Source: Pseudomonadota bacterium (GTDB taxonomy: Bacteria; Pseudomonadota; Alphaproteobacteria; Micavibrionales; UBA2020). Taken from it: 51,522 nucleotides of DNA. The DNA lies in contig JAJZVA010000016.1 of the NCBI GenBank assembly GCA_021845905.1, positions 1-51,522 on the forward strand, in the 5' to 3' direction. The notes under the pieces were generated by a model. The model ran no database searches and was not told the DNA's origin. It saw nothing but the letters and a program-made list of their open reading frames with translations. The stretch's first letter is position 1. The number at the start of each line of letters is the position of its first letter. This document shows, one piece after another, positions 25,421 through 34,290 of the stretch. The translations under genes and the position numbers were made by a program.

Positions 25421-25999
25421 TTAATTCCGCAAGGATTTTACGTGATCGAGAATAGCGTCGGCAACCTGCGTGGCGGGGAGGTTTGTGACGTCGATGGTCA
25501 GCCCGTCGGGGTGGCCGGGGTCGAGAATCTGTTGGGCGGCATAGCGTTTTGGCGCTTCCGGATTGTTTTCTTTCATACGGACAGCCCTGTTTTTCGCCGT
25601 GATGCGTTTTATATGCTCATTCACATCCGAAAGCATAAGCCTGACCGGAACGAACAGGGCTTGCCGTTGACGGGCGGCGGCTTCTATTTTTCCGTAGTGA
25701 CGGAGATCGCCCGCGTCGTTTTCGACCAGGTGATTGGTGAGGATAAAGCTGTATTCCGCCGGGGAGATGTGCACCATCGTATCGAGAACAACGTCCCATA
25801 TTCTTGTCACGTTATCCCAGATATCTTCCGGCAGTTTTGTTTTGCCGTCCGCGTGGACAAGGCTGAAGACAGGGTTGTTGATGAGATGATTGTCAATCAG
25901 GCGAAAATCTGCTCTCCGTACAAGCTCTTGCGCAATCGTGTATTTTCCCGTACCCGGGAAACCGATCAGATAAACGATAACGTTTTGGACGTCATCCAT
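25421..25999 (-). CDS. P-loop nucleoside/shikimate-kinase-like ATPase
   Basis: A 192-residue P-loop protein. I start it at MDDVQNVIVYLIGFPG (25999), where AGGA lies just ahead; this overlaps the rlmB stop by 8 bases, so translation is coupled. Walker A is GFPGTGKYT (about 13-21). LIDNHLINNPVF and LTNHLVENDAGD resemble the substrate and lid regions of small kinases such as chloramphenicol-phosphotransferase and AAA_33 proteins. AKNRAVRMKENNPE holds lid arginines. The substrate is unknown. Pairing with an rRNA methyltransferase gives no functional hint beyond co-expression. Confidence 0.72.
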   Translation of the reverse strand: MDDVQNVIVYLIGFPGTGKYTIAQELVRRADFRLIDNHLINNPVFSLVHADGKTKLPEDIWDNVTRIWDVVLDTMVHISPAEYSFILTNHLVENDAGDLRHYGKIEAAARQRQALFVPVRLMLSDVNEHIKRITAKNRAVRMKENNPEAPKRYAAQQILDPGHPDGLTIDVTNLPATQVADAILDHVKSLRN

Positions 26000-27326
26000 T
26001 CCTGACCAACTCGTACAAAGCGACGGCGGCGGCATTGGAAACGTTGAGGCTGCCGATCGGCGGCCGCGTCGGCAGGTGCGCCAGCGCGTCGCAGTTTTGC
26101 GCGACGAGACGGCGGAGCCCTGCGCCTTCCGCGCCCATGACGAGCGCGGTTTTTCCGGTCAGGTTCATTTGCGCCAGCTTCTCCTTGCCTTCTTCGGCAA
26201 GGCCGATGCAGAAGAAGCCCGCTTCCTTGAGCTGCTCAAGCGTGCGGCTGAGGTTGACCTCGCGGATCAGCGGAACGTGCTCGACCGCGCCGGAGGCGGA
26301 TTTCGCCAGTGTGCCGGTCGTTTCCGGCGCATGGACTTTTTGCATGATGACGCCGATCGCCCCGAAGGCGGCGGCGGAGCGCAAAATCGCGCCGACGTTG
26401 TGCGGGTCGGTCACCTGATCAAGCAACATCACGACGGCATTGTCCGGCGCGCTGAGGAGAATGTCGGCAAGGAAGGTTTCTTCCAGCGGTTTGCAATCAA
26501 GCAGAACGTCTTGGTGCACGGCGTCGCGCGGCAACAGGCGTTCAAGGTCTTCTTTCTCGACGGTGACGACCTCCGGCAACGCGATATTGTTCATTTGCGC
26601 GTCCTGCCATGTTTCTTGCAGGCTTTCAAAACCGCCCGCGGTGCAGAGCAGACGCTGGTGCACGCGTTTCGGGTTGAGCAACGCCTGCGTCACGGCATGA
26701 ACGCCAAAGAGATAGGCCGAAGATGGCGCGCCGTAAGACGGACGGTCGGATTTCAGCTTGCGGCCCGTATCCTGCGGTGTGCGTGTGGGCCTTTCATCAT
26801 GACGCTCGAAGCTCTTTTGCGGGCGGTCGAAGCGCTTTTCTTTATTGAAAGGCTTTTTGTCGCCAAAGTTCGCGCGGCTTTTCGGCTTGAAGTCCCGTTG
26901 AGGCCTGTCGCCGGAATGGCGGCGGTCTCTGTCGTTGAATTCGCGTTTTTTATATGGTTTGTCGCCAAAGTCACGCTGGCGTGGGGGACGGGAATCGGGG
27001 CCATCGAAGCTGCGGCGCGGTTTGCCGCCAAAGCCGACTTTGTCGCCAAAAGTCTTTTTGCGCTCGCCACCGAATTTGGATTTTGTGTAGGCGCGTTCAC
27101 CGGCAGGCGCCCTGTCTCTTTCTTGGTCCCTGTCGCGACGCGGCGGGCGAGAATCCCGGTCATAGGGCTTTGAGCCTCTATCCCGTTCATTTCCTTTGCT
27201 AAAATTACGTGACGCCGGGCGGCCGTAGGGTTTATCCCTCTCACCATCGCGGCTTTTTGGGCGACTGCCAAATTTTTGTCCGCCGCGATGCGCTTTGGAC
27301 TGGAAATTTCTTTCTTTTTGTGACAT
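25992..27326 (-). CDS. rlmB: 23S rRNA 2'-O-methyltransferase of the RlmB/TrmH family with a long disordered N-terminus
   Basis: A 444-residue SPOUT methyltransferase; RlmB itself methylates G2251 of 23S rRNA and is about 245 residues. Residues 204-444 are the enzyme: AYLFGVHAVTQALLNPKRVH starts the L30e-like substrate domain, VMLLDQVTDPHNVGAILRSA is motif 1, ALVMGAEGAGLRR motif 2, and LPTRPPIGSLNVSNAAAVAL motif 3 with the knot. Residues 1-200 are a low-complexity tract of Arg, Lys, Asp, Gly and Phe (units such as RDFGDKPYKKREF and RPQKSFERHDERP), presumably an RNA-binding disordered head. Position on the rRNA is by family only. Confidence 0.88.
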   Translation of the reverse strand: MSQKERNFQSKAHRGGQKFGSRPKSRDGERDKPYGRPASRNFSKGNERDRGSKPYDRDSRPPRRDRDQERDRAPAGERAYTKSKFGGERKKTFGDKVGFGGKPRRSFDGPDSRPPRQRDFGDKPYKKREFNDRDRRHSGDRPQRDFKPKSRANFGDKKPFNKEKRFDRPQKSFERHDERPTRTPQDTGRKLKSDRPSYGAPSSAYLFGVHAVTQALLNPKRVHQRLLCTAGGFESLQETWQDAQMNNIALPEVVTVEKEDLERLLPRDAVHQDVLLDCKPLEETFLADILLSAPDNAVVMLLDQVTDPHNVGAILRSAAAFGAIGVIMQKVHAPETTGTLAKSASGAVEHVPLIREVNLSRTLEQLKEAGFFCIGLAEEGKEKLAQMNLTGKTALVMGAEGAGLRRLVAQNCDALAHLPTRPPIGSLNVSNAAAVALYELVRNG

Positions 27327-27398
27327 ATGTCGGATCTTTCTTGGACGGTTTTGGGGAATTTACCTTAATTACCGTCCAAAAGATAGTGTTTTGTTTGT

Positions 27399-27484
27399 GG
27401 AGGGGTGGCCGAGCGGTCAATGGCAGCAGACTGTAAATCTGCCCTCTTATGAGTTCGAAGGTTCAAATCCTTCCCCCTCCACCA
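27399..27484 (+). tRNA. tRNA-Tyr(GUA)
   Basis: GGAGGGG pairs with CCCCTCC. The anticodon loop reads CTGTAAA (anticodon GTA), the variable arm is long (CCTCTTATGAGTTCG), as expected for class II bacterial tRNA-Tyr, and AGGTTCAAATCCT and encoded CCA complete it. Confidence 0.96.
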
Positions 27485-27824
27485 CTATTTTTTCCTTTAT
27501 TTTCAAGTACTTATATAGTGTTGTTAATCCACGCCAAATCGGGCTTTTTGCACTCACATTTTGGGAACACTCGGAGACATTTCCATTTATGCCCAGATTC
27601 GGGCTTTTGTCTCAGTGGGGTGTGTCATTAGTGTCCCTGAGTTTTTCCGAGAGCGCCTGATTTAATACATAAATGCCTGCCTGATCTTCCGCAATGTATG
27701 CCTAATTTTTCTTATTTTGAAAGGTTTGCTACTGTGAACAGGGATTGGTTTTTTATGCCGGGCGTTGACTTTTTAACGTAAATATAGTGACAATGCTATT
27801 ATCTTTAAATTCATGGAGAAAATT
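27485..27824. other. Intergenic stretch after tRNA-Tyr, possible old insertion end
   Basis: No gene is supported in about 340 bases. GTGTCA (27622-27627) and GTGTCC (27631-27636) form a pair like those beside tRNA-Leu and tRNA-Val. Frames reading out of the tRNA are interrupted. The last 100 bases are AT-rich and must hold the promoter of the acyl-CoA dehydrogenase gene; no clear boxes are seen. Confidence 0.35.
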
Positions 27825-29609
27825 ATGGCCGATCACAAAAAACGGATGATTGAAAAGCCTGTTTTATATCCTGAAGAGACACGTTATTCCAATTTCTTTA
27901 ATTGCGATATTAATTTGCAGCGCCTCCTGGAAAAAATCGCACCGCAGATGTTGAAAGAAACATATGACAGTTTGCAGGATTTTGGCGCGTGGGCTGGAGG
28001 GCCGCTTGATGAAGAGGCCGCCTATAGCGACAAGTATGCGCCGCCGCAACTGCAAACGCACAATAAAAAAGGCGAAAAAGAAAGCCATGTGGTCTTCAAC
28101 CCGGACTACGCGCGTCTCCACCGCGAGATTTACCAACGCGGGATCATCGGCCTCGCTTTTCAGGATAAAGATCCTGCGCCGCATCTTTTGTCTTTCACGA
28201 TGGGCTATCTGGCATCGCAGACGGATATTTCCATTCACTGTCCCGTCACGATGACGGGAGCCGTCGCCTATGTGCTGAAGCATTTTGCGCCTGATGCGGT
28301 GCGCGAGGAATATCTGCCGCAGCTCACGCGCATGGATGGTGATGCAAAAACGGGCGGCACATGGTGCACGGAGCAGCATGGCGGCTCCGATATCGGCGCC
28401 ACGACGACGCGCGCCGTGAAAGACGGCGACAAGATCAGGCTCCACGGCCTGAAATGGTTTACCAGCAACGCCAATTCGGGGCTGGCGCTTGCGACCGCGC
28501 GGCCCGAAGGCGCGCAGGAAGGCGGCAAAGGGCTCGGGCTTTATCTGGTGCCGAGCCATTTGAAAGACGGTGCGGCCAATAAATATTCCATTCGTCGCCT
28601 GAAAGACAAGCTCGGAACGAAAGCGCTGGCTACTGGCGAAATCGATCTTGAAGGCGCGGAGGCCATTGAAATCGCGCCTCCGCCGATGGGGCTGAAAATC
28701 ATGATGGAGGCGCTTGCGTACAGCCGGATCCACAACGCGATGGCCGGCGCAGGCGTGCAGCGTCGGGCGTTTCTCGAGGCGGCTTCATGGGCGTCGCATC
28801 GCGTAGCCTTTGGCAAGCCGATCATCGAATATCCGATGGTGCAAAACGAATTGCTTGAATTGATGGTACGCGGCGAGGCGTCCACGGCGCTGGCTTTTGA
28901 AGCCGCGAAGACCTTTGATGAAGCGCTGAAGGATGACGGTAAAAAAGTATGGTTGCGCCTGACCACCGCGCTGGCGAAATACCGTACGGCGGAAGACGGC
29001 GTGCAGGCGGCCAAACGCACCGTCGAGATCATCGGCGGCAACGGCTATACGGAAGAGTATCCGTCCGCCCGCCAATACCGCGACGCTCTGGTCCTTGCCG
29101 TCTGGGAAGGGCCGGCGAATATTCAGGCGCTTGAACTGATGCGTATGGTGGTCGGAAAAGAGCCGGGAGACCGCGTTTTCATCGAGAAAATCAGGGAAGT
29201 CGCCGACGCTCTGCCCGCAACGATGGCGCATGAAAAGGTCTTGCTCGACAAAGGCCTGAAACAGGCGGAAAACGCGCTTTCCTACCTGCGCAAGAATCCT
29301 GCGGTCGCCGAGACGTTCGCGCGCAAACTGATGGATCATATGGCGGATGTTTTATCGGGTGCGCTGCTGGCGGACGAAGCGGCGCGGGATCTGACGCTTG
29401 GAGACGCGCGCAAGGCCATCATTGCGCGCCGCTATCTTGAAAAAGCGTTCGGCCTGCATGAATTTGAAATTACGAATGCCGCCGATCCGGCCTTTGTCCA
29501 TTTCAAGAAAATCGTCGGATATGGCGTCGTTCCTTTGGCGGAAGGCGGTTATGGCGCCTCTGCGCCAGCGCCGAATAAGTCCCTGCCGCCGGGGCGGCCA
29601 AAAATTTAG
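27825..29609 (+). CDS. Acyl-CoA dehydrogenase, AidB-like
   Basis: A 594-residue flavoprotein of the acyl-CoA dehydrogenase family. ATG 27825 is preferred to ATG 27813 because GGAG lies 8 bases before it. The FAD-binding middle domain has GGTWCTEQHGGSDIGATTTR and GLKWFTSNANSGLALATARP. The C-terminal helical domain carries ASHRVAFGKPIIEYPMVQNE and IIGGNGYTEEYPSARQYRDA, then VWEGPANIQALEL at the position of the usual YEGTNEIQ. This pattern and the extra N- and C-terminal parts place it in the AidB/isovaleryl-like branch rather than among short-chain enzymes. It may act in fatty-acid breakdown or, like AidB, in alkylation protection. Confidence 0.88.
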   Translation: MADHKKRMIEKPVLYPEETRYSNFFNCDINLQRLLEKIAPQMLKETYDSLQDFGAWAGGPLDEEAAYSDKYAPPQLQTHNKKGEKESHVVFNPDYARLHREIYQRGIIGLAFQDKDPAPHLLSFTMGYLASQTDISIHCPVTMTGAVAYVLKHFAPDAVREEYLPQLTRMDGDAKTGGTWCTEQHGGSDIGATTTRAVKDGDKIRLHGLKWFTSNANSGLALATARPEGAQEGGKGLGLYLVPSHLKDGAANKYSIRRLKDKLGTKALATGEIDLEGAEAIEIAPPPMGLKIMMEALAYSRIHNAMAGAGVQRRAFLEAASWASHRVAFGKPIIEYPMVQNELLELMVRGEASTALAFEAAKTFDEALKDDGKKVWLRLTTALAKYRTAEDGVQAAKRTVEIIGGNGYTEEYPSARQYRDALVLAVWEGPANIQALELMRMVVGKEPGDRVFIEKIREVADALPATMAHEKVLLDKGLKQAENALSYLRKNPAVAETFARKLMDHMADVLSGALLADEAARDLTLGDARKAIIARRYLEKAFGLHEFEITNAADPAFVHFKKIVGYGVVPLAEGGYGASAPAPNKSLPPGRPKI

Positions 29610-29660
29610 ATTGCCTGAGCGGGCAAGGCCTTAAGTCTTGGGTGTCAGAAGCTTAAATGC

Positions 29661-30899
29661 TTATTCCGTTATAACGACGAGCGCGTGCTTTTTTTTGCCT
29701 GCCGAGAGCTTGATGGTTTTGTCGGCTGAGAGGTGATCAAGCGTGACGACGACCTTGTCGTTGGCGACTTTTTGGTCGTTGATCTGAGCGCCGCCCTGCG
29801 CGATCAGTCGCCGCGCTTCGCTGCCAGATGAGGCCAGTCCGGCATCTTTGAACAAAATAAAGACCGGAATGCCTTCCGCGAGTTTCGCGCGGGAGATCGT
29901 GACGGTCGGCAGGCCTTTTGCGGATGCGCCTTCCTCAAAGGTTTGGCGCGCGGTTTCTGCGGCTTCGGTTGCTGCCTGTTCGCCGTGGCACATTTTCGCG
30001 GCTTCGAAGGCGAGGACTTTTTTCGCTTCGTTGATCTCGCTGCCCTGCAGCGCTTCCAGCTTTTCGATTTCAGGAATGGGCAGCTCGGTGAAGAGACGCA
30101 GGAAGCGGCCCACGTCGCCGTCTTCGGTGTTGCGCCAGTATTGGTAGTAATCATAAGGCGAGAGTTTGTCGGCGTTGAGCCAGACGGCGCCGCCTTCCGT
30201 CTTGCCCATTTTTTTGCCCGAGGCCGTGGTGAGTAGCGGCGCGGTGAGGCCGAAGAGCTCGACATGGTCGATGCGCCGAGCCAGTTCGACGCCCTGAATG
30301 ATGTTGCCCCATTGGTCGGCGCCGGCCATTTGCAGGCGGCAACTCTTTTTGCGGGAGAGTTCGAGATAGTCGTAGCCCTGCAAAATCATGTAGTTGAATT
30401 CGAGGAAGGTGAGCGAGCTTTCACGTTCGAGCCGCTGTTTCACGCTTTCCATCGCCAGCATGCGGTTGATGGAGAAGTGCACGCCATAATCGCGCAGGAA
30501 GTCGATGTAGTTGAGGTCGCGCAGCCAGTCGGCATTGTTGACCAGCACCAGCGGGTCGATGATTTTTTTGAAGAATTTGCTGATGGAAGCGACGTTGCGG
30601 TTGATATCGTCTTCGGACAAAAGTTGTCTGCTTTCGCCGTCGCCCTTGGGGTCGCCGATCATGCCGGTCACGCCGCCGACGAGGACGATCGGGTTGTGCC
30701 CGCATTTCTGGAACCAGCGCATCATGAGGTAGGGGATCATGTGACCGACATGGAGGCTGTCGCCGGTCGGATCCACGCCGCAATAGGCAGTGACTTTTTC
30801 CGTCGCCAGCAGATGATCCAGCCCTTCGAGGTTGGTGCATTGGTGCAGGAATCCGCGCTCCCGCATAATTTTCAGAAATTCAGATTTTACTGTGGTCAC
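29661..30899 (-). CDS. tyrS: Tyrosyl-tRNA synthetase
   Basis: A 412-residue class I synthetase that charges tRNA-Tyr. I start it at a GTG (30899), giving [20 protein letters not shown] with GAGG about 9 bases ahead; the open frame continues about 290 bases upstream, through anmK, which is not credible. The HIGH motif is HVGH (50-53, in GDSLHVGHM) and KMSKS is KMGKT (230-234). [15 protein letters not shown] and GADQWGNI line the tyrosine pocket. An S4 RNA-binding domain closes the protein ([18 protein letters not shown]). It diverges from anmK. tRNA-Tyr lies 2.2 kb away. Confidence 0.97.
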   Translation of the reverse strand: MTTVKSEFLKIMRERGFLHQCTNLEGLDHLLATEKVTAYCGVDPTGDSLHVGHMIPYLMMRWFQKCGHNPIVLVGGVTGMIGDPKGDGESRQLLSEDDINRNVASISKFFKKIIDPLVLVNNADWLRDLNYIDFLRDYGVHFSINRMLAMESVKQRLERESSLTFLEFNYMILQGYDYLELSRKKSCRLQMAGADQWGNIIQGVELARRIDHVELFGLTAPLLTTASGKKMGKTEGGAVWLNADKLSPYDYYQYWRNTEDGDVGRFLRLFTELPIPEIEKLEALQGSEINEAKKVLAFEAAKMCHGEQAATEAAETARQTFEEGASAKGLPTVTISRAKLAEGIPVFILFKDAGLASSGSEARRLIAQGGAQINDQKVANDKVVVTLDHLSADKTIKLSAGKKKHALVVITE

Positions 30900-30903
30900 G
30901 GCT

Positions 30904-30937
30904 TTGCCTCGTTTATATAATGGGCATACTATATAAT
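30904..30937. promoter_or_regulatory. Divergent promoter region for tyrS and anmK
   Basis: Two TATAAT boxes occur on the + strand (30916-30921 and 30932-30937), and the AT-rich segment is nearly palindromic, so it can also give -10 boxes for tyrS. The second box overlaps an upstream ATG at 30936, which argues that anmK begins at 30957. -35 boxes are weak. Confidence 0.4.
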
Positions 30938-30956
30938 GAACCGGGGTAAATGCCAA

Positions 30957-32066
30957 ATGGAGATATACAGGGTCATAGGGCTGATGAGCGGCACGTCTCT
31001 CGATGGCGTGGACGTCGCCTTGCTGCAAACCGACGGCGAAGCCCGCATCGTGCGGGAGGCTTTTCTGACCGTGCCCTACGATGCGGAATTGCGTGAAGAA
31101 ATCCGCGCCTGTTTCGGCACGCCGCCGGACAAACTGGACGAAAAGGCAAGGGCAGCCGAGCGGCGCCTGACCGAAGCGCACGCGCAAGCGATCAACCGGC
31201 TTTTAAAAGAGCGCAGTGTTCAGCCGCAGGATATAGACATGATCGGCTTTCACGGCCAGACGATCTCCCATGCGCCGGACAAAGGCTATACCTGCCAGCT
31301 TGGCGACGGCGCTTTGCTGGCGGAGCTGACGGGCATTCCCGTCGTATGCGATTTTCGCACGGCGGATGTGAAAGCGGGCGGGCAGGGCGCGCCGCTTGCG
31401 CCTGTTTACCATCAGGCGCTGGCGGCAGCGGAAGAAAAGCCGCTGGTGTTTTTGAACATCGGCGGCGTCGCGAACGTGACGTATGTCGGCGAAAACGACG
31501 AACTGGTCGCGTTCGACACAGGCCCCGGCAACGCGTTGCTTGACGACTGGATGCTGAAGAAAACGGGACAGGCTTATGATACAGACGGCAAATCCGCGCG
31601 CTCCGGAAAGGCGGACGCGGTGGTGCTGCAAAAACTGCTCGCGCATCCTTTCTTCGCCATGAGACCGCCGAAGTCTCTGGATCGTGGGGATTTTGCGTCA
31701 AAGGACTGGGAGCATTTGAATCTCGAAGACGGCGCGGCGACGCTGGCGGACTTTACCGTGGAATCCATCGCGCAAGCAGCGCGGCATTTTCCGGCGCCGC
31801 CGAAACAGTGGATATTGACCGGCGGCGGGCGGCACAATGATTTTTTCGTCGAAAAGCTGAAGCAAAAGATCGGCGCGGCCGTGCGTCATATTGATGATAT
31901 CGGGATTGACGGCGACGCGACGGAGGCGGAGGCTTTCGGCTATCTCGCGGTCAGGAGTATGCGCGGCCTGCCCTTAAGTTTTCCGCTGACCACGGGCGTG
32001 CCGCAGCCGCTGACGGGCGGAAAATTATACGGCTTTGAACCCTGCAGGGAGAAAAAATGTCCCTGA
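30957..32066 (+). CDS. anmK: Anhydro-N-acetylmuramic acid kinase
   Basis: A 369-residue sugar kinase that converts 1,6-anhydro-MurNAc from cell-wall turnover into MurNAc 6-phosphate. The family start signature [20 protein letters not shown] supports ATG 30957. ATP and sugar-binding motifs follow: [55 protein letters not shown] and [11 protein letters not shown]. Length is normal. Its stop overlaps the next gene by 10 bases. Confidence 0.95.
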   Translation: MEIYRVIGLMSGTSLDGVDVALLQTDGEARIVREAFLTVPYDAELREEIRACFGTPPDKLDEKARAAERRLTEAHAQAINRLLKERSVQPQDIDMIGFHGQTISHAPDKGYTCQLGDGALLAELTGIPVVCDFRTADVKAGGQGAPLAPVYHQALAAAEEKPLVFLNIGGVANVTYVGENDELVAFDTGPGNALLDDWMLKKTGQAYDTDGKSARSGKADAVVLQKLLAHPFFAMRPPKSLDRGDFASKDWEHLNLEDGAATLADFTVESIAQAARHFPAPPKQWILTGGGRHNDFFVEKLKQKIGAAVRHIDDIGIDGDATEAEAFGYLAVRSMRGLPLSFPLTTGVPQPLTGGKLYGFEPCREKKCP

Positions 32067-33058
32067 TTTTCGAAGCGACCGAAGAGAATATCGCCAAAGC
32101 CGCCGCGCGCATGAAAAACGGCGGTCTTGTCGCCCTGCCGACGGAAACGGTCTACGGCCTCGGCGCGGACGCGACCAACGACCACGCGGTCGCCAGCATC
32201 TTTGCGGCAAAAGGAAGACCGTCGTTCAATCCGGTGATCGTCCACTTCAGAAGCAAGGAGGAAGCGGCGGAGGCGGTCGTTTTCAACCACCATGCCGAGC
32301 TTTTGGCGGCGCTGTTCTGGCCGGGGCCGCTGACGATGATTTTGCCCCGCCGTGAGAATACTGACATTTCAAAACTCTGTAGCGCGGGATTGCCGACGCT
32401 TGCCGTGCGCTGCCCGTCGCATCCAGTGGCGCGGCAGTTGATCAAGGCTTTGCAAAGCCCTGTCGCCGCGCCGAGCGCCAACGCTTCCGGCAGTTTAAGC
32501 CCCACCACGCCGCAGCATGTTTTGCTCAGCCTTGGCGGCAACGCGGGAATGATTTTGGCGGGCGGCAAGGCAGCTGTCGGACTGGAATCGACGGTTGTCG
32601 ATCTCACGGGAGACGTTCCCGTGCTGCTCCGCCCCGGCGCGGTGACGCTGGAGGATTTGCAACAGCATCTCGGCGAGGTTCTGGTGGAATTTTCCGTCAC
32701 CAGCGAAAAACCGAAATCGCCGGGGCAACTTTTGAAGCATTACGCGCCGAAAACGCCGTTGCGGCTCAAGGCCGTCGACGTGAAGCCGGGCGAGGCGTTG
32801 CTGGCCTTCGGCTCCGCGAAGTTCATGGGCGTCGTCGGCGGCGGCGCGGCAAAGGATCTGCCGCAAGAGGCGTATCAGAATTTAAGTGAAAATGGCGATC
32901 TCGAAGAAGCGGCGGCGCACCTGTTCGCCATGTTGCATTATCTCGACGCGGGCGCGTTTGAAAGCATCGCCGTGATGAATATTCCCGATACCGGCCTCGG
33001 CGTTGCCATCAATGACCGCCTCCGCCGCGCCGCAGGCGCGCAGAAGCATCCGGAATAA
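32057..33058 (+). CDS. sua5: L-threonylcarbamoyladenylate synthase, Sua5 type
   Basis: A 333-residue enzyme that makes threonylcarbamoyl-AMP for the t6A37 modification of ANN-decoding tRNAs. The YrdC domain covers about 1-205, with KNGGLVALPTETVYGLGADA, AKGRPSFNPVIVHF, FWPGPLTMIL, VAAPSANASGSLSPT and the final ESTVVDLTGDVPVLLRPGAV. A linker (KPKSPGQLLKHYAPKTPLRL) leads to a Sua5-type C-terminal domain. The linker motif SPGxxxxHYAP is the mark of the long Sua5 form as opposed to TsaC. It overlaps anmK by 10 bases, with GGGAG before its ATG. Confidence 0.94.
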   Translation: MSLIFEATEENIAKAAARMKNGGLVALPTETVYGLGADATNDHAVASIFAAKGRPSFNPVIVHFRSKEEAAEAVVFNHHAELLAALFWPGPLTMILPRRENTDISKLCSAGLPTLAVRCPSHPVARQLIKALQSPVAAPSANASGSLSPTTPQHVLLSLGGNAGMILAGGKAAVGLESTVVDLTGDVPVLLRPGAVTLEDLQQHLGEVLVEFSVTSEKPKSPGQLLKHYAPKTPLRLKAVDVKPGEALLAFGSAKFMGVVGGGAAKDLPQEAYQNLSENGDLEEAAAHLFAMLHYLDAGAFESIAVMNIPDTGLGVAINDRLRRAAGAQKHPE

Positions 33059-33059
33059 A

Positions 33060-34286
33060 TCACCCGGTCATCTTCAGCCACATCACGCCGACAAGCAGAG
33101 TGAGGAGCGTCACGGGCAGGCCGACGCGCAGATAGTCGAAAAAGCCGATCTTTTCCTCTTTGCGCGCCTGTTCGATGACGATGATGTTGGCGACGGAGCC
33201 GGTGATAGTGAGGTTGCCCGCCAGCGTACTGGCCATGGCGAGAAAAAGCCAGCCCGTTTCAGGGTGCGCGAAGCCCGCCACCCACGGCCTGGCGAGCATC
33301 ACGGCGGGAACGTTGCTGATGACGTTCGACAGCAGGGCGATCGCGACCGTAAAAATCTCCGGCCTGTGCAGGTTCAGGTGTTTTGCGATGTCGAGAAGGT
33401 AGCGGTCAAGACCTGCTTTTTCCGCGCCGCCGACGATGATGAAAAGGCCGATGAAAAAAATCAACAGTCCCCAATCGATTTTTTCATACACGTTGCGCGG
33501 ATTTTGCATGCGGCTGATCAGCAGGACGGCTGCCCCGCTTGCCGCCGCCAGCGCGGGCGGTATGTCAAGCAGGAAACCTGCAAGAACGGCGGCAAGGATG
33601 ATCGCGGGCTTCAGCAGATGCTTGCGATTGATGGGGTGTGCGGGATCGAGCGTTTCGGCCGGAACCGCAGCGCCGCCCCATTTCACGCGCATATAATGGA
33701 TCACAGCCCAGTCGATAAAAAGCCCGATGACGGCGACAGGCCCGAGGGCGCACATGAATTTGACGTAGGAAATGCCGGAGGTCGAACCGATCAGGATATT
33801 CTGCGGGTTGCCGGTGATGGTGGCGACGCTGCCGATGTTCGCGGCGGTGGCGACGGCGAGCAGATAAGGCAACGGCTTCAGGTTCATGCGCTTCGTCGCG
33901 GCCAGCACCAGCGGTACCATCGCAAGGCAGACGATGTCGTTGACGAGAAACGCCGATAGGATGCCGCTGGTGAAGATCACTGTCGGCAACAGATGACGCG
34001 GTTTGAGTTTCGTCACGACCAGATGCGCGATCCAGTCGAAAAACCCCGCCAGATGCAGGCTGGCGACGATAAGCATCATGGAAAACAGCAACACGAGTGT
34101 CGGAAAATCGATGTAATGCAGGGCTTCCTGCGGGGCGAGAATGCCAAGCGCCACCATGAGCGTTGCGCCGACAATCGCCGCGCCCGGGCGGCCGATCTTG
34201 AGCCCCGGAAAGCGTCCGATGGCGAATACCAGATAGCAGACACCGAAAATCGCGTAGGCCAGGGCGGTATGGAGTGATGAAAGCAT
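33060..34286 (-). CDS. Anion permease of the ArsB/NhaD (ion transporter) superfamily
   Basis: A 408-residue inner-membrane transporter. The start at 34286 (MLSSLHTALAYAIFGVCYLV) is used; the frame extends upstream but into the next gene. About 11 hydrophobic segments are visible. Conserved signatures are TSGILSAFLVNDIVCLAMVP, the NIGSVATITGNPQNILIG re-entrant loop (an Asn-Pro-Gln-Asn motif typical of the SLC13/ArsB fold), and SNVISNVPAVMLARPWV and LAGNLTITGSVANIIVIE in the second half, which mirror the first. The substrate may be citrate, arsenite or sodium/proton exchange; the sequence does not decide. It may be co-transcribed with the EF-hand gene 4 bases upstream. Confidence 0.88.
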   Translation of the reverse strand: MLSSLHTALAYAIFGVCYLVFAIGRFPGLKIGRPGAAIVGATLMVALGILAPQEALHYIDFPTLVLLFSMMLIVASLHLAGFFDWIAHLVVTKLKPRHLLPTVIFTSGILSAFLVNDIVCLAMVPLVLAATKRMNLKPLPYLLAVATAANIGSVATITGNPQNILIGSTSGISYVKFMCALGPVAVIGLFIDWAVIHYMRVKWGGAAVPAETLDPAHPINRKHLLKPAIILAAVLAGFLLDIPPALAAASGAAVLLISRMQNPRNVYEKIDWGLLIFFIGLFIIVGGAEKAGLDRYLLDIAKHLNLHRPEIFTVAIALLSNVISNVPAVMLARPWVAGFAHPETGWLFLAMASTLAGNLTITGSVANIIVIEQARKEEKIGFFDYLRVGLPVTLLTLLVGVMWLKMTG

Positions 34287-34290
34287 CGCT

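Noticed and set aside
27295-27660. A 121-codon + strand frame crossing tRNA-Tyr
   Set aside because: It runs through the whole tRNA gene and has no ribosome site; the tRNA is certain.
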